Source: Ignavibacteria bacterium CG2_30_36_16
GTDB taxonomy: Bacteria > Bacteroidota > Ignavibacteria > Ignavibacteriales > Ignavibacteriaceae
DNA: 32,816 nucleotides
Reading direction: 5' to 3'
Assembly: GCA_001873185.1 (NCBI GenBank)
Contig: MNYQ01000103.1
Coordinates: 1 to 32,816, forward strand
Shown in pieces: positions 15,536-24,340 of the stretch. Positions within the stretch are counted from its first letter, which is position 1. Each line of letters opens with the position of its first letter. Made by a program: the position numbers and the translations under genes. The notes beneath the pieces were generated by a model. The model had not been told where the DNA came from. It searched no databases and saw nothing but the letters and a program-made list of their open reading frames with translations.

Positions 15536-16346
15536 CAAAATAAAGAGTATCCTACTTTTATCTGTATTGGCAGCATTGCTCGTTTTTGCAGGAAATGACA
15601 AAGATAAGAAATCCCCTCCGGAAGCCAACGCTGACAGTTTTAGGAAATTAGAAAATAAAGCTTTTAAAGTCGGCGAAAAACTCACTTTCGATGTCAACTA
15701 TGGTTTTGTTACTGCAGGTATCGCAACTATGCAGATTCCTAAAATCAAAAGAATTTCAGGACGCGATGCTTACCATGTAAACTTTGAGGTGAACAATGTT
15801 CCAAGTTTTGATTGGTTATATCGTGTCCGCGATCGTTATGAAACTTATCTTGATGTTCAAGGATTGTTTCCCTGGAGATTTGAGCAGCACATTCGCGAGG
15901 GAGGATACAGCCGTGATTTCTCCGCATTCTTTGATCAGCGAAGGGGAAAAGCTAAGACGAGTGAAGGAGAATATGACATTCCCAAATACGTGAATGATAT
16001 AATTTCGGCATTCTATCTTGCACGCACTTTTGATTATTCCCAAATGAAAATGAACGATAAAATTCATCTTCAAAATTTCTATAAGGACAAGGTGTACGAA
16101 CTTGATGTTCAGTATCTTGGCAGAGAAACGATTGAAGTATCCGCCGGAAAATTTGATTGCATAATCATCGAGCCTTTAGTTAAAGAAGGGGGACTCTTTA
16201 AAAGTGAGGGAAGCATAATTATTTGGCTATCTAATGATGATCTAAAAATTCCAGTAAAAGTAAAAACCAAAGTTGTAATCGGGTCAATTGATGCAGAATT
16301 GACTGCATATGAGGGCTTAACCGGCAAACTAACTTCAAAAAGATAA
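15528..16346 (+). CDS. DUF3108 domain-containing exported protein
   Basis: A 272-residue exported protein. From ATG 15528, preceded by GGAG at a good distance, it starts with a signal peptide (MFNKIKSILLLSVLAALLVFAG). ATG 15516 is also in frame but would add only MEKR. The mature part, from FKVGEKLTFDVNYGFVTAGIATMQI, is the DUF3108 beta-rich domain with its usual SFDWLYRVRDRYETYLD, PWRFEQHIREGGYSRD and FDCIIIEPLVKEGGLFKSEGSIIIWLS segments. The fold is thought to resemble lipid-carrying or LolA-like barrels. The biochemical role of the family is not established. It is last in the envelope operon, overlapping the GT9 gene, and is followed by a strong terminator at 16468. Confidence 0.85.
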   Translation: MFNKIKSILLLSVLAALLVFAGNDKDKKSPPEANADSFRKLENKAFKVGEKLTFDVNYGFVTAGIATMQIPKIKRISGRDAYHVNFEVNNVPSFDWLYRVRDRYETYLDVQGLFPWRFEQHIREGGYSRDFSAFFDQRRGKAKTSEGEYDIPKYVNDIISAFYLARTFDYSQMKMNDKIHLQNFYKDKVYELDVQYLGRETIEVSAGKFDCIIIEPLVKEGGLFKSEGSIIIWLSNDDLKIPVKVKTKVVIGSIDAELTAYEGLTGKLTSKR

Positions 16347-16467
16347 CTACGCGAAAGAGTTGAAAAGTAATTCGGTTTAACATTTATTTTATAATCAAAC
16401 CGTAACTCAAAATTTTCATCTTTAAAGAGATACTAAAAGAGTTGCCTAATTGATAAAAAAAATATGT

Positions 16468-16499
16468 GCCGCCAAAAACTTATTTTGGCGGCTTTTTTT
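16468..16499 (+). terminator. Strong rho-independent terminator
   Basis: GCCGCCAAAA (16468-16477) and TTTTGGCGGC (16483-16492) form a perfect 10-bp stem with a 5-nt loop, followed by seven T (16493-16499). It closes the run of genes ending with the DUF3108 protein. Confidence 0.95.
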
Positions 16500-16756
16500 A
16501 TTTAATGCTTTGAAGAAACACAATATCTACAATCATCCGGTAATAGTAGTTTAATAAAGATTCCTTTGGCAGATTTTTCCCTCAGCCCTTTAGCTAATGA
16601 ATTTAACAAATGCTTAATTCTTATCTCTTATTTCCTCTTTCTTATTTCCGTTTTACAGCGCAGTACTTTGGATGAGGAACCACTTCTTAGATATCCCGGG
16701 ACTGAATATTGCAATTTGCCAGCAAATCATTCCTTAGAGTTTAGTTTTTGTTTTTA

Positions 16757-16764
16757 TATATTTG
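16757..16764 (+). promoter_or_regulatory. Possible -7 promoter box for the CPBP-cdsA-rimO run
   Basis: TATATTTG matches TAnnTTTG exactly and lies 32 bp before the ATG at 16797. No TTG or TTTG sits at the expected distance upstream, so this is only a half-promoter match. Confidence 0.35.
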
Positions 16765-16796
16765 CTCAACACTATTTTAAAACAGCAGTTTAAAGC

Positions 16797-17789
16797 ATGA
16801 ACGATTTTGAAAATAAACCCGACCACAAACCGGAGAAAAATGATGACGATCATTCAGAAGAAAATTATTCAGAAAAGACGAAAGTTTTTGCAAGAATAAA
16901 TCCTATTGCTGCAGGTTTTATAGGATTATTCGGCGGATTTTTCCTTTACCAGATTGTCGGCGGCGCATTAAGTTTGATGATTTTTGGGATGAGTACTGAA
17001 GACGATTCGGTAAATGCTGTTAGGTTAATGACTATGGCGGGTCAAATTTTGTTTATGCTCCTCCCTGCATTGGTACTTTCTAAGATGGTGTATGAAGATG
17101 TGTCGGCGGTTATAAACATTAAAATACCGGCGATGAAAGAACTCGGTTTGTTTTTACTTGGAATGATAATTTTAACTCCGCTGCTTCAAAGTTATCTTGC
17201 AATTCAAAATCATTTTATCGAACAATGGGCTGCTAATTACAAAATCATTAACGACATCAAAATATTTTTTGACGACATGAATGTGCTTGTTGAGAAAGCT
17301 TACAGCAGTATGTTAAACGCAACAAATGTGTTCGATGGGCTGCTCATAATAATTGTGGTTGCCGTAGTTCCTGCAATTGCAGAGGAAACTCTATTCAGAG
17401 GATTCATTCAGAAAAGTTTTGAATTTAGAATGTCCCCGTTTATTGCTGCACTAATCACGGCAATATTTTTTGGTGCATTCCACTTTAGCCCTTATGCAAT
17501 GCTGCCTTTAATGACTCTCGGGTTATTTTTTGGTTATGCTGCTTACAAAAGTGATTCGTTAATTATTCCAATAGCGCTTCACTTTTTTAATAATTTCGTT
17601 GCCGTGCTTCTCTATTTTTTAATTGGCAGTGAAGATATCATCGATTCAAAAATGGCAAATACTGTTGATTTAAGAAATTCTTTTATCTTATTTGCAGTGT
17701 CGCTTTCTCTTTTTATTGTGCTGATATTTATAATTAATTATTATTATTCACAAAATAGAATTAGGAGTTCTTATGCCAATCTGCCCTAA
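16797..17789 (+). CDS. CPBP family intramembrane glutamic protease
   Basis: A 330-residue polytopic inner-membrane protein of the CAAX/ABI (CPBP, Rce1-like) family. An acidic, His-rich soluble N-terminus (1-30) precedes about seven or eight membrane spans. The active-site motifs are AEETLFRGF (195-203, catalytic Glu196/Glu197 and Arg201), FFGAFHF (224-230, His229) and ALHFFNN (260-266, His262/Asn266). Bacterial members cleave membrane proteins or act in peptide processing and bacteriocin self-immunity. No bacteriocin gene is nearby, so a housekeeping role with CdsA is more likely. The coding end overlaps the zinc-ribbon gene by 17 nt. Confidence 0.9.
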   Translation: MNDFENKPDHKPEKNDDDHSEENYSEKTKVFARINPIAAGFIGLFGGFFLYQIVGGALSLMIFGMSTEDDSVNAVRLMTMAGQILFMLLPALVLSKMVYEDVSAVINIKIPAMKELGLFLLGMIILTPLLQSYLAIQNHFIEQWAANYKIINDIKIFFDDMNVLVEKAYSSMLNATNVFDGLLIIIVVAVVPAIAEETLFRGFIQKSFEFRMSPFIAALITAIFFGAFHFSPYAMLPLMTLGLFFGYAAYKSDSLIIPIALHFFNNFVAVLLYFLIGSEDIIDSKMANTVDLRNSFILFAVSLSLFIVLIFIINYYYSQNRIRSSYANLP

Positions 17790-18126
17790 TTGCGAATATG
17801 AGTATGTCGAAGGCATAACATTCTGCCCCGACTGCCAAACTCAACTTTTGGAAGATGAGTTATATAAAAAACCCGAGGAATGGACTGAGGAGAACTGGGT
17901 TTTGGCTTATTCAACTGATATGGAATACAAAGCCGAAATGATTAGAGATAATCTATTGGGTGCGAATATAAAAGCAACCATACTATCTCAAAAAGATAGA
18001 AACTTCCCGGGTTCGGGTGATCTATCAGTCGTAAAACTTTTTGTCCGTAAAGAAGATTTAGCTGAAGCTATAACTTTTATAGAAAAAACAAAAAGCGCTG
18101 CGCCGGATAAGGACGTAGAAGAATAA
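17773..18126 (+). CDS. Zinc-ribbon plus DUF2007 signal-transducing-like protein
   Basis: A 117-residue soluble protein. An N-terminal zinc ribbon has two CxxC knuckles (PICPNCEYEY at 2-11 and FCPDCQTQL at 17-25). A DUF2007 domain follows at about 42-108 (WVLAYSTDMEYKAEMIRDNLLGANIKATIL ... LFVRKEDLAEAITFIE), a ferredoxin-like fold annotated as a putative prokaryotic signal-transducing protein. The role is not established. AGGAG (17763-17767), 5 nt ahead of ATG, fixes the start inside the end of the CPBP gene, and the stop overlaps the cdsA ATG (TAATG). The three genes are therefore translationally coupled. Confidence 0.85.
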   Translation: MPICPNCEYEYVEGITFCPDCQTQLLEDELYKKPEEWTEENWVLAYSTDMEYKAEMIRDNLLGANIKATILSQKDRNFPGSGDLSVVKLFVRKEDLAEAITFIEKTKSAAPDKDVEE

Positions 18127-18950
18127 TGGCTTTGGGCAATACTGCGCAGAGAGTAATTGTTGCATTAATTACTATTCCACTAATAATCGCTCTAAGCTAT
18201 TTCGGCAAAATTTATTTTTTCTTTTTTGCGGCAGTAATAGGACTAATTTCTTATTACGAATTTCATTTACTTGCAAAGAATAAAGGAGTCTTTACACATT
18301 TAACTCCTGGCTTACTTGCCATACTGTCTATACTGATCGGGAGTTATTATCATATTACAAGTTTTTATTCGTTGCTTATCATTATAGTACTTGTAGTATT
18401 ATTAGTAGAACTATTTCGAAAAAAAGGCTCTGCAATTCATAATATCGGTGCCACACTGTTAGGAATAATGTATCTCGGATTATTCACAAGCGCTCTTATT
18501 AGCATAAGGGAAATATATTCCACTTCTGCTGATTTATATAATCAGGGAGGTTATATAATAATTGCCGTGCTCGCCTCGATATGGGTTTGCGATTCGGCTG
18601 CATTTTTTTTCGGAGTTCGTTTCGGCAAACATAAATTGTTTCCGAGAATTAGCCCTAAAAAAAGTTGGGAAGGTGCAATTGCCGGTTTCGTTTTTTCTGT
18701 ATTGATAATGATCGCCGCTAAATTTATTGTGCTTGAATTTCTGCAATGGACTACTATTATTGCCTTTGGAATTATCGTTGGCATTATTGGGCAGATTGGA
18801 GATCTTGTAGAATCAATGTTAAAACGCGATGCGGGAGTAAAAGATTCATCTGCTTTGATACCCGGGCACGGCGGAATCTTTGATCGTTTTGATTCTCTGC
18901 TTTATACGGCGCCGGTTATATTTATATATCTTAAATTTATTGCACTTTAA
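18126..18950 (+). CDS. cdsA: Phosphatidate cytidylyltransferase CdsA
   Basis: Makes CDP-diacylglycerol from phosphatidic acid and CTP at the inner membrane, the branch point for bacterial phospholipids. 274 residues with about eight hydrophobic spans. The family signature is complete near the C-terminus: LVESMLKRDAGVKDSSALIPGHGG, then IFDRFDSLL. An upstream KHKLFPRISPKKSWEGAIAG is also diagnostic. The ATG shares its A with the preceding TAA. rimO follows after 52 nt. Confidence 0.95.
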   Translation: MALGNTAQRVIVALITIPLIIALSYFGKIYFFFFAAVIGLISYYEFHLLAKNKGVFTHLTPGLLAILSILIGSYYHITSFYSLLIIIVLVVLLVELFRKKGSAIHNIGATLLGIMYLGLFTSALISIREIYSTSADLYNQGGYIIIAVLASIWVCDSAAFFFGVRFGKHKLFPRISPKKSWEGAIAGFVFSVLIMIAAKFIVLEFLQWTTIIAFGIIVGIIGQIGDLVESMLKRDAGVKDSSALIPGHGGIFDRFDSLLYTAPVIFIYLKFIAL

Positions 18951-19002
18951 TTAAAATATTCCCGGATATGCGGGGTAACAAAAAGAAAAATTTTGAGAAT
19001 GA

Positions 19003-20301
19003 ATGACAAAAGGAAATGAAAAGGTAAGCGTTATTACACTCGGATGTTCAAAAAATATTGTTGACTCCGAACGATTGATGAATCAACTAAAATTGAACAA
19101 GATTAATTTAACCGACGATCCCGGGGAAGCGGGAACTGTAATAATAAATACATGCGGCTTTATTGAGGCGGCTAAACGGGAATCAATTGACACAATTTTA
19201 AAAGCAGTGAAATTAAAGAAACAGGGAAAACTTAAAAAAGTTATTGTTGCCGGCTGCTTATCGGAAAGATATAAAACGGAACTTGAAAAAGAAATTCCTG
19301 AGGTTGACGTTTTTTTTGGCACTGAAAAATATGAAGATATTGTTAAAGAATTTGGCGGCGAATTAAAATACGAACTGCTTGGAGAACGTGTTTTATCTTC
19401 ACCCTCGCACACAGCATATTTAAAAATATCGGAAGGATGCGACCACCCCTGTTCTTTTTGTGCTATTCCACTTATGCGCGGCAAGCATCATTCAATTCCT
19501 TTGGAGGATTTAATAAAGGAAGCAGAATTTCTTGCTAAAAGCGGCGCTAAAGAAATTGTACTAATCGCACAGGATACAACCGACTACGGAAAAGATTTGT
19601 ATGATAAACCTTCCCTCGCATTATTGCTGAATAAGTTGAGCGAAATTGAAGGCATTGAATGGATAAGATTGATGTATGCTTATCCATCAAATTTTCCGGA
19701 TGATGTAGTTAACGTAATTGCAAGCAATCCGAAAGTGTGTAAATATTTAGATATTCCTTTGCAGCATATTTCGGATGATGTTCTTCGTTCAATGCGCCGT
19801 GGAGTTACTTCCGGGCGAACGAGAAATTTAATTAAAAAACTTAGAGAACAAATTCCGGACTTAACAATTAGGACGACATTTATTGTCGGTTATCCGAACG
19901 AAAGTGAAAAAGATTTTGATAAACTATGCAGGTTTGTTGAAGAAGTAGAATTCGATAGAATAGGCGTTTTTACTTTTTCTGTTGAAGAGAACACATCAAG
20001 TTTTATTCTCGGCGACCCGGTAACAGAAGAAGAAAAAGAACGCCGCAAAGGTGTTTTAATGAATATGCAAAAAGAAATATCGCTTAAAAAGAACGCTTCA
20101 TATGTTGGAAAAAAATTGAAGGTTCTTGCCGAAAGCGTTGAAGGCGACTTTTATATAGCCCGCTCTTACCGTGATGCGCCCGAAGTTGACGGCGAGATAC
20201 TAATTCCGATTAAAAACAAAAAAATAAAGATTGGAAAATTTTATACTGCGGAAATAACAGGCTATGAAGAGTATGATCTATATGGAAAAGTTGTTTCGTA
20301 A
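19003..20301 (+). CDS. rimO: Ribosomal protein S12 methylthiotransferase RimO
   Basis: Radical-SAM enzyme that adds a methylthio group to the beta-carbon of an Asp of ribosomal protein S12. 432 residues. MTTase domain with LGCSKNIVDSE (Cys15), INTCGFIEAAKRESID (Cys50-type) and VAGCLSERY. Radical-SAM motif SEGCDHPCSFCAIPLMRGKH, where the Pro between the first and second cysteines and the PLMRGKH ending are RimO-like rather than MiaB-like. A C-terminal TRAM domain ends the protein (GKFYTAEITGYEEYDLYGKV). A paralogue of miaB at 6772. The GWxTD protein starts 14 nt downstream. Confidence 0.95.
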   Translation: MTKGNEKVSVITLGCSKNIVDSERLMNQLKLNKINLTDDPGEAGTVIINTCGFIEAAKRESIDTILKAVKLKKQGKLKKVIVAGCLSERYKTELEKEIPEVDVFFGTEKYEDIVKEFGGELKYELLGERVLSSPSHTAYLKISEGCDHPCSFCAIPLMRGKHHSIPLEDLIKEAEFLAKSGAKEIVLIAQDTTDYGKDLYDKPSLALLLNKLSEIEGIEWIRLMYAYPSNFPDDVVNVIASNPKVCKYLDIPLQHISDDVLRSMRRGVTSGRTRNLIKKLREQIPDLTIRTTFIVGYPNESEKDFDKLCRFVEEVEFDRIGVFTFSVEENTSSFILGDPVTEEEKERRKGVLMNMQKEISLKKNASYVGKKLKVLAESVEGDFYIARSYRDAPEVDGEILIPIKNKKIKIGKFYTAEITGYEEYDLYGKVVS

Positions 20302-20315
20302 ATGTGAGAAATGAA

Positions 20316-21584
20316 ATGAAAATTATAAATATTTTTTTGATCATCCTTTTTGCTCCCGCAATTATTTCTGCGCAAGTTGAAAGTTCCTTTGGAATTGAAA
20401 ACCGTGACGCAGTGTATTATCAGGATTTTCTAAATTTTGCCGGAGAGAAAAGCATTCAAACCAGGGTCGATGTATTTATCCAGGTTCCTTATAATGAAAT
20501 TCAATTTGTAAAGACAGAGAAGGGATTTGCCGCAGGGTATTCAGTAACTATTTCGGTTTTTAACGAAGATAAATCGACACTATTAAGCGAAAAAACATTT
20601 AATGAAAAAATTGAAATAAAAAACTTTGAACAGACGATTTCGGGGAGCAATTTTAATTTAAGTCTTCGCTCTTTTAATTTAAGTTCCGGCACTTACTTAA
20701 TCCGAACTGAAATTGAAGATAAAGATTCCCGTAAAACTTCTTCGTCTGAGAATAAGTTTGAAGTGAGAGATTTTACGGGCAGCAGCGGCATTAGCGACAT
20801 GATGTTGGTAGCTAAAAAAACTGTGGTGGATGGAAGCAACAAAATTCTACCGAATGTAAGCCGGAACGTTTTAACAAAGAAAGAAGGAATACCTCTATTC
20901 TTTGAGGTATATAAAAATCAGCCGGGCGACGTAAAAATTAATTTTAAAATATTTGAAAATGAGAATAGAATATATGATTCAACAGAAGTAAAAAAAATTG
21001 ATTCAGGTACAACTCAAATCTTCTTTACTATTAAAGAACTTGAATTGGGGCTTGGCAATTATATAATACAACTTGCTGTTGTTGACGCAGATGATAAAAT
21101 TATCGGCACAATTAGAAAATCATTTCTTTCTCGATGGCCCGGCGTACCATCATCAATAAAAGATTTAAATAAAGCAATAAAGCAGCTTGTATATATTGCC
21201 ACCGAAGATGAAATTGAGAAAATCGAAGAGACTGAAAATCGAGATGAAAAGGTTAAAGAATATCTTAATTTCTGGAAGAAAAAAGATCCCACTCCGCAGA
21301 CGGAGGATAATCCGATTTTTGATGAGTACTACAGGCGGGTGTTTTATGCAAACGAAAAATTCTCTCATTATATAGAAGGCTGGAAAACCGACAGAGGAAT
21401 GGTCTTTATTATTTTGGGTCCACCGAATAATGTTGACCGTCATCCGTTTGAGTTTAACACTAAGCCTTATGAAGTTTGGGAGTATTACGATTTAAACCGG
21501 CAGTTTGTCTTCGTGGATGAAACCGGTTTTGGGGACTACAGGCTTATCACACCAATGTACGGCGATACCTACAGATTTCGATAA
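20316..21584 (+). CDS. GWxTD domain-containing exported protein
   Basis: A 422-residue exported protein from ATG 20316 (signal peptide MKIINIFLIILFAPAIISAQ). An in-frame GTG at 20304 would add four residues. Residues about 20-260 form repeated beta-sandwich modules (FIQVPYNEIQFVKTEKGFAAGYSVTISVFN, later VDGSNKILPNVSRNV). The C-terminal GWxTD domain (about 285-422) includes LKQLVYIATEDEIEKI, EYYRRVFYANEKFSHYIEGWKTDRGMVFIILGPPN and YEVWEYYDLNRQFVFVDETGFGDYRL. The family is widespread in Acidobacteria, FCB and related phyla. Its function is not established. It lies 2 nt before the sugar-kinase gene. Confidence 0.88.
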   Translation: MKIINIFLIILFAPAIISAQVESSFGIENRDAVYYQDFLNFAGEKSIQTRVDVFIQVPYNEIQFVKTEKGFAAGYSVTISVFNEDKSTLLSEKTFNEKIEIKNFEQTISGSNFNLSLRSFNLSSGTYLIRTEIEDKDSRKTSSSENKFEVRDFTGSSGISDMMLVAKKTVVDGSNKILPNVSRNVLTKKEGIPLFFEVYKNQPGDVKINFKIFENENRIYDSTEVKKIDSGTTQIFFTIKELELGLGNYIIQLAVVDADDKIIGTIRKSFLSRWPGVPSSIKDLNKAIKQLVYIATEDEIEKIEETENRDEKVKEYLNFWKKKDPTPQTEDNPIFDEYYRRVFYANEKFSHYIEGWKTDRGMVFIILGPPNNVDRHPFEFNTKPYEVWEYYDLNRQFVFVDETGFGDYRLITPMYGDTYRFR

Positions 21585-21586
21585 AA

Positions 21587-22543
21587 ATGATTTTAACAGT
21601 AACAATAAATCCACTGCTTGAGAGAAGATATTTATATAAGCAAGTTTCGTTCAATCATCATAACCGTGGGGCAAAAATTATTCTAGCTGCAGGCGGGAAA
21701 GGAATAAATGTAAGCAGGCAGCTTAAACATCTAGATACCGAAAGTTTGATTATGACATTTACGGGCGGAACAAATGGGAAAGTATTTGCCGATGTTTTAC
21801 GGGATGAAGGTTTGAAGTTTGCAACTGTAAAAACAAAAGATGAAACAAGAGATGCTGCCTTAATCATTGATGAGTCAACTCAAAAATACACTTATTGCTT
21901 TGGTAATAATCCTGTAATCTCAGAACATGAATCTGATGAGTTCAAAGTTAAACTTGATAAGATGATTCAGAACTGTGATATTGTAGTATTTTCCGGCAGT
22001 TCTCCATCGCCATTAGCTGATGATATATTTTCGTTTGGAATAAATAAAGCAAATCAGTACGATAAAATTTCAGTATGCGATACTTATGGATCGCATTTAA
22101 AATATTGCATTGATGCACAGCCAACAATTCTTCATAACAATATTGAGGAAGTTGAGAAATCTTTGAATATCGGCTTAACAGACGAGAGTAAAAAATTATC
22201 ATTCCTAACCGAACTCTATGGAAAAGGGATAAAGCAGGCATACATAACAAACGGGGAAGAAAATAGTTACGCATGCAATTTCGACTACCATTACTTAATC
22301 GAATCTTTTAATATTAATGCAGTTGATTCAACAGGCAGCGGTGATGCTTTTACAGCCGGAATTATTTACGGATTGAATAACAATTTAACTTTCGAGCAAA
22401 GTCTGCAATTTGCGGCATCGCTCGGCGCTTTAAACTCTTTATCGCTTGAAGTTTGCAGCGTTAATAAAAGTGATGCTTTTGCAACTGCTTCTAAAATCTT
22501 ATTGAAACCTATTGGCAAAAAAATAAAAACGATTGATGTTTAA
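21587..22543 (+). CDS. PfkB-family hexose kinase (1-phosphofructokinase-like)
   Basis: A 318-residue ribokinase-fold sugar kinase. The substrate-binding AAGGKGINVSRQLKHL (about 31-46) and the ATP/anion-hole signature DSTGSGDAFTAGIIYG (about 246-261, catalytic Asp in GSGDA) are intact. The opening MILTVTINPLLERRY is the 1-phosphofructokinase/tagatose-6-phosphate kinase type, so the substrate is probably a phosphorylated hexose, but no PTS gene is present to confirm fructose-1-phosphate. It follows the GWxTD gene by 2 nt and overlaps the Omp85 gene by 8 nt, so it is co-translated with two envelope proteins. Confidence 0.86.
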   Translation: MILTVTINPLLERRYLYKQVSFNHHNRGAKIILAAGGKGINVSRQLKHLDTESLIMTFTGGTNGKVFADVLRDEGLKFATVKTKDETRDAALIIDESTQKYTYCFGNNPVISEHESDEFKVKLDKMIQNCDIVVFSGSSPSPLADDIFSFGINKANQYDKISVCDTYGSHLKYCIDAQPTILHNNIEEVEKSLNIGLTDESKKLSFLTELYGKGIKQAYITNGEENSYACNFDYHYLIESFNINAVDSTGSGDAFTAGIIYGLNNNLTFEQSLQFAASLGALNSLSLEVCSVNKSDAFATASKILLKPIGKKIKTIDV

Positions 22544-24296
22544 TTATATTAAATATCTTCTATTATCCCTGCTTTTTCTTACAACTTCCTTTTCTCAGGT
22601 GATAGAAAAAATAGAAATTACCGGCAGCAGTGCATTTGGTGAATCTACTTTATTAAACTGGAGCGGCATAAGCAATGGCATAAAATATTATAACGGCGTT
22701 GTTGATACAATTAAGAATAATATTGCAGTAAAACTTTCTGAACAAGGTTACCTCAATTCGAAATTTACACACAATATCAGCTTCAGCGAAGACTCACTGA
22801 AAGTTACAATCTCATTAACAGTTAAAGAGGGTGAGCCTACATTTATTAGCAAAATAATTTATTTTGATAAAGATTCACTCGTCAATGAATACATATATTC
22901 ATTATTTGAATTTCTTGAAGGACAGATAATTAATCGCGCAGCAATTGAAGAAACTATAGCCAGCTCTCTCGATTATTACGAAAACAATGGATTCCCATTT
23001 GCATCGGTTAAAATTAATTCAATTAATTTTATCAGCGACAGCGTTGAAGAAAATTATTCTGCCGAAGTATATATTGAAATGAACAAAGGCGAAAAAAGTA
23101 CTATTGATAAAGTGGTAATAACTGGAAACAACAGCACGGCAGATTACGTAATTATTCGTGAACTTAGGCTTGAATCCGGCGAACTTTATTCACAAAAAGA
23201 AATTGAAGAATTACCAAATCGGTTAAACAGGTTAAGATTTTTTGAACCGATTGGCACACCGCAATTTTATTTTGACTCGCAGCAAAAGGGTGTACTTTTA
23301 ATTAACGTAAAAGAGAAACAGACAAATAATTTTGACGGAATTATCGGCTATATTCCTGGATCTCGCGAAGGAGAAAAAGGATACGTTACCGGTTTGGTAA
23401 ATGTAAGTCTTCGAAATCTTTTTGGGACCGGGCGAGCGGCTGCAATTCGATGGCAGCAGTTTAATCGTTTCTCTCAAGAACTTGAGTTAAAGTATCTCGA
23501 ACCCTGGATTTTTGGTTTCCCCTTTAATATTTCAGGCGGCGCTTTTCAGCGGAAGCAGGATACTACTTATGTTCAGCGCCGTTTTGAAGGCGCGGTTGAA
23601 TATCTTGCAACTGAAGATATCTCAGCATCTATTATTATCGGAAGCGAACAGATTATTCCAACAATTTCCGAAAAACCCAGATTCACTGTTTACAATTCCA
23701 ACGCTTTAACAACGGGAGTAAATTTAAAGATTGATACAAGAAATGACCCATACGCTCCAAGGGAAGGATTACTATTTATTAACTCGTATTCATTCAGCAG
23801 AAAAAAAATTTACGGTCCGGCGGAGTTTATTTCTACTACAACAATAACCGATATTAATTTGCAGCGGATTACTGTAAGTTTCGGCGGATTTCTAGAAATA
23901 TTTTCCCGTCAGGTTGTTGCTCTCGGTTTGCATGGCAGGGAACTTCGCGGTTCCTTTTTTGAAGATAGCGATTTATTCCGTCTCGGGGGAACCAACACAC
24001 TGCGTGGATATAGGGAAAACCAGTTTCTCGGTTCACGGATTGCATGGAGTAATCTTGAATACCGCTTATTGTTAACTCGACGCACTTATGCGTTCCTTTT
24101 TTTCGATACCGGATATTATCTCCGCAATGCTGATGTTGAACGAAATATTTTAAAACAGGAAGGATTTAAAATTGGATATGGACTCGGGCTTAATCTTGAA
24201 ACCGGGCTTGGTGTTCTGGTTGTAAGTTTTGCGCTTGCAAAAGGAGATAGTTTCGGTGATGGCAAAATCCATTTCGGAATTGTAAATGAATTTTAA
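22536..24296 (+). CDS. BamA/TamA-type outer membrane protein (Omp85 family)
   Basis: A 586-residue Omp85-family protein. ATG 22536 is preferred over the adjacent in-frame TTG 22533. A signal peptide (MFNYIKYLLLSLLFLTTSFSQ) leads to POTRA-like repeats over about 22-255 (VIEKIEITGSSAFGE; GEPTFISKIIYF; STIDKVVITGNNSTADYVIIRELRLESGELY). A C-terminal beta-barrel of about 330 residues contains FRLGGTNTLRGYRENQFLGS (about 483-502), the loop-6 RGY signature. It is shorter than BamA (about 800, five POTRAs) and closer to TamA or other surface-antigen homologues, so it is probably an accessory assembly or secretion factor rather than BamA itself. Confidence 0.88.
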   Translation: MFNYIKYLLLSLLFLTTSFSQVIEKIEITGSSAFGESTLLNWSGISNGIKYYNGVVDTIKNNIAVKLSEQGYLNSKFTHNISFSEDSLKVTISLTVKEGEPTFISKIIYFDKDSLVNEYIYSLFEFLEGQIINRAAIEETIASSLDYYENNGFPFASVKINSINFISDSVEENYSAEVYIEMNKGEKSTIDKVVITGNNSTADYVIIRELRLESGELYSQKEIEELPNRLNRLRFFEPIGTPQFYFDSQQKGVLLINVKEKQTNNFDGIIGYIPGSREGEKGYVTGLVNVSLRNLFGTGRAAAIRWQQFNRFSQELELKYLEPWIFGFPFNISGGAFQRKQDTTYVQRRFEGAVEYLATEDISASIIIGSEQIIPTISEKPRFTVYNSNALTTGVNLKIDTRNDPYAPREGLLFINSYSFSRKKIYGPAEFISTTTITDINLQRITVSFGGFLEIFSRQVVALGLHGRELRGSFFEDSDLFRLGGTNTLRGYRENQFLGSRIAWSNLEYRLLLTRRTYAFLFFDTGYYLRNADVERNILKQEGFKIGYGLGLNLETGLGVLVVSFALAKGDSFGDGKIHFGIVNEF

Positions 24297-24340
24297 TAAC
24301 AACCAATTTTATTTCAATATCTTTTAATCATAGAACACAA

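Larger units (their letters stand above)
16347..16796. other. Intergenic region between two operons
   Basis: No supported gene. A perfect CGGTTT/AAACCG pair (16373-16378, 16397-16402) precedes the strong terminator at 16468-16499. 16500-16756 shows no structure I can name. A 75-codon frame from a TTG at 16566 has an implausible composition and no ribosome-binding site. A -7 box for the next operon is at 16757. Confidence 0.6.

Noticed and set aside
16566-16793. 75-codon open frame from a TTG after the terminator
   Set aside because: Biased pyrimidine-rich composition, no ribosome-binding site, and it overlaps the -7 box of the next operon.
16797-17789. CPBP protease as a bacteriocin-immunity protein
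   Set aside because: No bacteriocin precursor, exporter or modification gene is nearby. The neighbours are lipid and translation housekeeping genes.
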